A stretch of 9,446 bases of DNA from contig CAJUNI010000077.1 of NCBI GenBank assembly GCA_910587945.1, positions 1 through 9,446 of the forward strand, given 5' to 3'. The translations under genes and the position numbers were made by a program. The notes beneath the pieces are model-generated. The model ran no database searches and was not told the origin of the DNA. It was given only the letters and a program-made list of their open reading frames with translations. Below, piece by piece: positions 5,828-9,446 of the stretch; positions within the stretch are counted from its first letter, which is position 1, and each line of letters opens with the position of its first letter. This DNA is from an uncultured Parvibacter sp. (GTDB lineage: Bacteria; Actinomycetota; Coriobacteriia; Coriobacteriales; Eggerthellaceae).

Positions 5828-6514
5828 TTAGGCTAAGCCCATATCCTTTTTCATCCGTGCAAGCTCGTCATCCACTGCAGCGGTAGAGCCGGCCAGCTCG
5901 TACTTCTTCTCAAGATCAGCGGCGGGATCTTCAGCCTGAGTATTCAGCTCAGCCATGGCGTTGGAGCGGTCAAGCATTTCGTTGGCCTTAGACTCCATGC
6001 GGTTAAAGGCATCAATGGCGCCGGCGGCACTGTCGCCGGAAGAAGCAAGATCGTTAACCTTGTCCTGGGTTTTTGCTACGGCAACCTTCGCCTTAATGGC
6101 GGCGCGACGGCCGTTCAAGGTTTGAATGTCGGCCACGAGCTTGTCGTGCATTTCCCGCATTTTCTGAGAGTTGGCTTGGGCGGCATCAAGGGCTACCTGC
6201 AGGCCTTCGCCCTGAGCTACCAGTTGCTGCTTCTTAGCCAAAAACGTACGGGCGTCACCTTCGTTGCCGGCTTCTAGCGCCTTGCGGGCGAGGCCGTCAT
6301 AGCGATCAATTTCCGTTTGATTCTGTTCGACTTCGCGACGGCAGCGCTGTTCTTCGGCCATAACGCCAGCCGCTGCTTCCTTGACCTCAGCCAAACTTTC
6401 GGTCAGTTCGCGCAAGTATTGATCCACCATTTTCTCGGGATCTTCCGCGCGGTCCAAGAGCTCGTTGATGTTTGCCTTAATGATGGTGGTGAAACGATCG
6501 ATAATTCCGCTCAT
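5828..6514 (-). CDS. pspA: PspA/IM30 (Vipp1) family envelope-stress protein
   Basis: A 228-residue, almost wholly helical, charged coiled-coil protein starting MSGIIDRFTTIIKANINELLDRAEDPEKM, the characteristic amphipathic helix and first-helix motif of the PspA/IM30 ESCRT-III-like family. These peripheral inner-membrane proteins form rods or rings that stabilise damaged membranes. Length and the hairpin of long helices (about 25-150) match the family; a short helix with DELARMKKDMG ends the protein, as in many actinobacterial and firmicute versions. ATG at 6512-6514 follows AGGAG by five bases. It lies 73 bases downstream of the membrane protein gene on the same strand and is probably co-transcribed. 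The linker between the genes has two hairpins (CCCGCA/TGCGGG, 6552-6566, and a GGCC/GGCC pair) without U-tracts, perhaps affecting mRNA stability. Confidence 0.93.
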   Translation of the reverse strand: MSGIIDRFTTIIKANINELLDRAEDPEKMVDQYLRELTESLAEVKEAAAGVMAEEQRCRREVEQNQTEIDRYDGLARKALEAGNEGDARTFLAKKQQLVAQGEGLQVALDAAQANSQKMREMHDKLVADIQTLNGRRAAIKAKVAVAKTQDKVNDLASSGDSAAGAIDAFNRMESKANEMLDRSNAMAELNTQAEDPAADLEKKYELAGSTAAVDDELARMKKDMGLA

Positions 6515-6587
6515 TGTTGCTCCTATCTGGCCGGTGAGGGCCGGGTTCCTTCCCGCAGGTTGCGGGATTGATGCCAGAGAAACAGGC

Positions 6588-7664
6588 CTACCAAACTTTG
6601 TCGTACTTCTTTACGGGGTCGGGGTCTGATTGCTCATACTTCTCTGCAAGATCTTCCACGGCGTCGTCTTCAAACGATTCCAGGGGAGTATTGAGGATTT
6701 GCTCCATACGCTCGGCTTCACGCCGCTGGTCGTTACGTTTCTTGATAATGAGGTAGGCCACAACGGCCACCACGACGATCACCGCAAGGCAGATGGCAAT
6801 AGGGATGGCGGGCGAGGGCGTGACCTCCATAATGCGATCGGCGGTGGAGGCGAAGGTGCGCGAGAAGATCTCTTCCTCAGAGATGCTGTAGTTGTTGTAG
6901 TTGGCCTCAAGATACTGGCTGAGAATGCCAATGGCTTCGCTATCCATAATGGTGTCAGCTTGCTGGCCTATGGCGTAGCTTGCCAGGAAGGACCCATCGT
7001 TTTGGTCGCAGAACACCAGGACAAAGTGGGCTTCGTCGGTAAAGAGCTGATCGTAGACCTGGGTGGCAATGCCTGAGAGCTCTTCAATGGAAGTTACCGA
7101 ACCATTGGGAAGAATATAGAGGTAGGGCATGATGCCGGTTTCGTCATAAAAGTGACGGAGCCCGTCTTCGAGCGCACTAGCGTTATGGATCCAGTCGCCG
7201 TCTTGGTCGGCATAGAGCGGGGTGACCTCGGCGGTGCCTGCGGGAAGTGCCTGGCGTTCGTGGGTGGAAGAGGCCACGGAATCACTGGAACAGCCGCCGC
7301 CAAAGAGCATGGCGCCTAGGAATAAAACGAGGGCAAGGACGGCCACCACAATGAAGACGGTACCGCAACCGGAGTTCCCTGATTGGGGAGAAGCCCCTGG
7401 GGTTTGAGACACATTTTGCGGGGAAGAGGTGCTATAGGGGGTAGAGGGCTGGGAGCCGCCTACAGAAATGCGGGGCGCAAAAATGGAGGGGAAGCCAAAG
7501 CCATAGGAGCGGGGCCGGTAGGATCCGCCGCCACTATAGGGTGCACGGGAGCGACCGCCGCTGCGGGAGCCACCACTAAACCCACCAGAGGTTCGTGTAC
7601 CGCTTCTAAAACCGCCGGACGAGCGGCCACCGCCGGAAAAACCGCCACCACCTGATCGCCCCAT
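6588..7664 (-). CDS. Two-helix membrane protein with Gly/Ser/Arg-rich head and TPM-like domain
   Basis: A 358-residue protein. Residues 1-60 are dominated by Gly, Ser and Arg (repeated GG, SGG and RSGG), predicted disordered. Residues 65-100 are Ser/Thr/Pro/Gln rich. A membrane helix spans about 101-121, followed by an extracytoplasmic domain (about 125-285), a second helix (286-308) and a charged cytosolic tail with KYEQ and KKYDKVW. The middle domain (DETGIMPYLYILPNGS, then FVLVFCDQNDGSFLASYAIGQQAD) resembles the TPM/YgcG fold often found in envelope proteins, but the match is by eye. ATG at 7662-7664 is preferred: AAGGAG lies five bases upstream, while the in-frame GTG at 7668-7670 overlaps that site. 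Being upstream of pspA suggests a membrane-stress partner or PspA recruiter, which is inference. Confidence 0.75.
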   Translation of the reverse strand: MGRSGGGGFSGGGRSSGGFRSGTRTSGGFSGGSRSGGRSRAPYSGGGSYRPRSYGFGFPSIFAPRISVGGSQPSTPYSTSSPQNVSQTPGASPQSGNSGCGTVFIVVAVLALVLFLGAMLFGGGCSSDSVASSTHERQALPAGTAEVTPLYADQDGDWIHNASALEDGLRHFYDETGIMPYLYILPNGSVTSIEELSGIATQVYDQLFTDEAHFVLVFCDQNDGSFLASYAIGQQADTIMDSEAIGILSQYLEANYNNYSISEEEIFSRTFASTADRIMEVTPSPAIPIAICLAVIVVVAVVAYLIIKKRNDQRREAERMEQILNTPLESFEDDAVEDLAEKYEQSDPDPVKKYDKVW

Positions 7665-8045
7665 AGACACTCCTTAAGTACGGGGTTTGAAACTTGCGGC
7701 CCCCGACGAGGGGACCACCGCATTGCACATGCTCGGTTCATTATGGGTGATGAAAAAGGTCAACGCTGAGAACGCCATAGAGTTGACAAAGAAACGACAA
7801 CCGGGCCAGAGTGGGGTCGGCATTGAGTCCAGGATTCGGCGTTCGCGGGGCCGCGGGGTGATTCTGTGGTGCTGGGGCTGGTGTCCGCGGTATCGGTGGC
7901 TTGGACCCAGCGAAGAATTCCTGATAGTGGGGCGGCAACCCTTAAAGAAGGCGGGGAAGGTAAACGCTAACTGACACGCTGACGGCTGCGGGGGCAACCA
8001 CTGGTACAATGAACGTTCTTGCGGCCTCAAAGAAAGGTGCACGCT
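7665..8045. other. Divergent intergenic region between the TPM-like gene and the LicD gene
   Basis: A 381-bp region without a credible gene; open frames on both strands here have no recognisable domain and odd composition. The left part is the leader of the minus-strand operon and can form a hairpin (TGCGG 7695-7699 with CCGCA 7718-7722, plus inner CCCC/GGGG around GACGA). A minus-strand CATAAT (7740-7745) is a possible -10 but has no properly spaced -35. A perfect plus-strand TTGACA (7783-7788) has no -10 partner. The right end holds the LicD promoter candidate and ribosome-binding site. Confidence 0.55.
8000..8013 (+). promoter_or_regulatory. Candidate extended -10 promoter for the LicD gene
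   Basis: TGG followed by TACAAT (8002-8010) is a near-consensus extended -10 (five of six matches plus TGn). The predicted start is near 8017, giving a leader of about 29 bases with AAAGG ahead of the ATG. No strong -35 is present; CTGACG at 7979-7984 is 20 bases away. The surrounding 14-mer recurs at 2266-2279. Confidence 0.5.
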
Positions 8046-9314
8046 ATGAGCGGCAATAATGGATTTCGTTCGAAGCTCTGGGCCACGCCCCAATATTTTG
8101 ATGAACTCAATGGGCGGGTTGATGACGTACTCGGGCGCCTTGAGGGCTTGGCCGAACAAATTGCGGCCACGTGGAAATTAGCTTCCGAGCGCTTTGATGA
8201 ACTCGATGAGCGCTTTGGCGCCTTAGAGAATCGGCTTCAAGCCATGGAAGAGCACCTTGACCAGCGGATTGATCAGGCTGACCAAGGCATTAATGGCAAC
8301 CTGAACAATAAGGTGGATCACGGCCTCTTCCCGGAACTCTGGGCCTTAAAAGATCAGCTGCGCACCTATGACGCGCAAGATAAGCGGCTGCTGTGGGAGG
8401 CCACTCGCCGGGCAGATGAGACGGTGGCTCAGGCGAAGGCTCGGGTCTTTCGCGAAATGGCACCGGCTGAAGGGGTGCTTCGGCTCCTCCAAAAAGCAAA
8501 TATCACGCTCTTGGGGGCCTTGGATGAAATTTGCGAGGCGCACCACTTGCCCTATTGGATTACCCACGGCACGCTCCTCGGGGCGGTACGACACGGGGGC
8601 TCTATCCCCTGGGACGATGATATTGATGTGGGAATGCTCCGCGCTGACCTGGAGAAACTCCAGGAGATTTTGGCCGATGATGAGCGCTATCGCATCACGC
8701 TGGTCTATGACTGGCATGCGAAGTGTCGCCAATTCCGGTTCCGCTATCGAGACGCGGCGCTCCCATGCTTTGTGGACATTTTCGTCTTTGATGCCACCGA
8801 ATCAGCGGACCCTGCGTTGAGCGATCAACTAGAGGCGCTGCGTCAGGCCATGCTCGCGTCCATGGAAGCCGACGAAGCCTTGGCTCCTTGGGCTGAGCAG
8901 CCCTACTGGGAAGGGGGCGCAACCGATGACCCCGTGGCCCAGGCCATCGAGGGCTATTTCGACCAGCTTCATACCGATGCCCAGGCGCTTGGTATTGGTA
9001 CGGAGGGGGCCGATGCTGGGGTCATTTGGAGTGGCGACAATTTCAGTTATCACTTTGCCGGTCGCATGCCGCGCTGGATCTTTAGCACCGATGCCCTATT
9101 CCCCTTAGACCGGGTGGCCTATGAGGACGTCACCTGCAACGCAACCCGGGAGAAAGCCGCCATTTTGGAAGAACTCTATGGGGATATCTATGCGCTACCC
9201 GGGGACATTCTGAACCACAGCCATTTCTTCAATGGAGAATTGGAGGAAGCTGAGGCCATTGCTGCACTTCGTCACGCAGAAACCACATCGGTAGCCCAAG
9301 ATGATTGCGACTAA
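8046..9314 (+). CDS. LicD-family transferase with N-terminal coiled coil
   Basis: A 422-residue protein. Residues about 18-85 form a heptad-like coiled coil (for example RLEGLAEQIAATWKLASERF), with further helix to about 155. From about 155 a LicD domain follows: LDEICEAHHLPYWITHGTLL (159-178), then GAVRHGGSIPWDDDIDVGM (179-197), where the DDDID at 190-194 is the expected metal/nucleotide-binding acidic motif, and FVDIFVFDA (242-250). LicD proteins belong to the nucleotidyltransferase-fold superfamily and transfer phosphocholine or similar groups onto surface glycans and teichoic acids. ATG at 8046 with AAAGG eight bases upstream is preferred over an in-frame TTG at 8019 without such a site. 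No membrane helix or signal is evident. It stands alone here, without lic choline genes, so the transferred group is unknown. Confidence 0.88.
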   Translation: MSGNNGFRSKLWATPQYFDELNGRVDDVLGRLEGLAEQIAATWKLASERFDELDERFGALENRLQAMEEHLDQRIDQADQGINGNLNNKVDHGLFPELWALKDQLRTYDAQDKRLLWEATRRADETVAQAKARVFREMAPAEGVLRLLQKANITLLGALDEICEAHHLPYWITHGTLLGAVRHGGSIPWDDDIDVGMLRADLEKLQEILADDERYRITLVYDWHAKCRQFRFRYRDAALPCFVDIFVFDATESADPALSDQLEALRQAMLASMEADEALAPWAEQPYWEGGATDDPVAQAIEGYFDQLHTDAQALGIGTEGADAGVIWSGDNFSYHFAGRMPRWIFSTDALFPLDRVAYEDVTCNATREKAAILEELYGDIYALPGDILNHSHFFNGELEEAEAIAALRHAETTSVAQDDCD

Positions 9315-9360
9315 AACTACGTGCCTTGTTTGCTAAGGCTTAGTGGAACTAGGAGGCCTG

Positions 9361-9446
9361 GTGGCACAAACACCAAACGCGGTCATTTTGGGGGTTAAGG
9401 CTCAAAAAGTGTGCTTTTGGGGATTATTCACCTCCTGTATTGAGTA
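9361..9446 (+). CDS. Possible start of a further gene, partial
   Basis: A GTG at 9361 lies four bases after a perfect AGGAGG (9351-9356) and opens a frame that stays open for 28 codons to the window end, beginning MAQTPNAVILGVKAQKVCFW. It lies 46 bases after the LicD stop on the same strand, so it could share its transcript; the weak GCCTT/AAGGC hairpin between (9323-9339) has no U-tract. The last two bases (TA) could begin a stop codon. No family is recognisable and it may not be real. Confidence 0.3.
   Translation, partial: MAQTPNAVILGVKAQKVCFWGLFTSCIE

Noticed and set aside
7290..7312. Possible lipobox (LFGGGCSSDS) after the first membrane helix of the TPM-like protein
   Set aside because: A lipobox needs a Leu-like residue at -3; here it is Gly, and about 100 residues precede the helix, unlike a lipoprotein signal peptide.
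7687..7974. Plus-strand open frame of 95 codons between the TPM-like gene and LicD
   Set aside because: No ribosome-binding site of note, no domain, Trp/Arg/Cys-rich middle section, and it covers the leader of the divergent operon.
9408..9446. TTCACCTCCTG near the window end resembling the 3' end of 16S rRNA
   Set aside because: Only about eight bases match, with no upstream 16S sequence; most likely chance.

Overview
The window looks like part of a chromosome from a moderately GC-rich actinobacterium. The strongest sign is the minus-strand order fhaA, fhaB, PP2C phosphatase, which is the start of the actinobacterial cell-wall and division cluster that usually continues with rodA/ftsW, a penicillin-binding protein and Ser/Thr kinases PknA/PknB. 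The modest GC content, GTG starts, a LicD protein, and a PspA beside a membrane protein with a Gly-rich head would fit the class Coriobacteriia, but that placement is inference. No transposase, integrase, tRNA, rRNA or CRISPR repeat was seen.

Layout. 1-1910 (minus strand): FhaA, a short-U terminator-like hairpin, then FhaB and the PP2C phosphatase (cut by the window start) overlapping by one base. 1911-2337 is a divergent 427-bp gap with a plausible fhaA promoter and an extended -10-like element for the plus-strand operon. 2338-5526 (plus strand): a tight three-gene operon made of an ABC1/UbiB-family atypical kinase with two C-terminal membrane helices, a metallo-beta-lactamase-fold hydrolase, and a universal stress protein, with coding overlaps of 4 and 8 bases. 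5527-5827 is a convergent intergenic region with a structured RNA candidate resembling the core of a cobalamin riboswitch, a strong bidirectional terminator and several hairpins. 5828-7664 (minus strand): a two-helix membrane protein with a Gly/Ser/Arg-rich N-terminus and a TPM-like extracytoplasmic domain, followed by PspA. 7665-8045 is a second divergent gap. 8046-9314 (plus strand): a LicD-family transferase with a long N-terminal coiled coil. 9361-end may hold the start of another gene.

How the genes may work together. The FHA proteins read Ser/Thr phosphorylation laid down by the PknB-type kinases expected just outside the window, and the PP2C enzyme removes it; together they control peptidoglycan synthesis. 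The kinase-like/MBL/Usp operon and the TPM-like/PspA operon both look like membrane or stress homeostasis. LicD suggests decoration of a surface glycopolymer. The theme is envelope maintenance.

The least expected element is the cobalamin-riboswitch-like RNA at about 5553-5662. It sits downstream of the usp gene, ahead of a terminator, with no sense-strand gene after it; the next gene is pspA on the opposite strand. It may be an orphan or relict riboswitch, or the controller of a non-coding transcript antisense to pspA. A second observation is a near-identical 14-mer promoter-like element upstream of both plus-strand transcription units.
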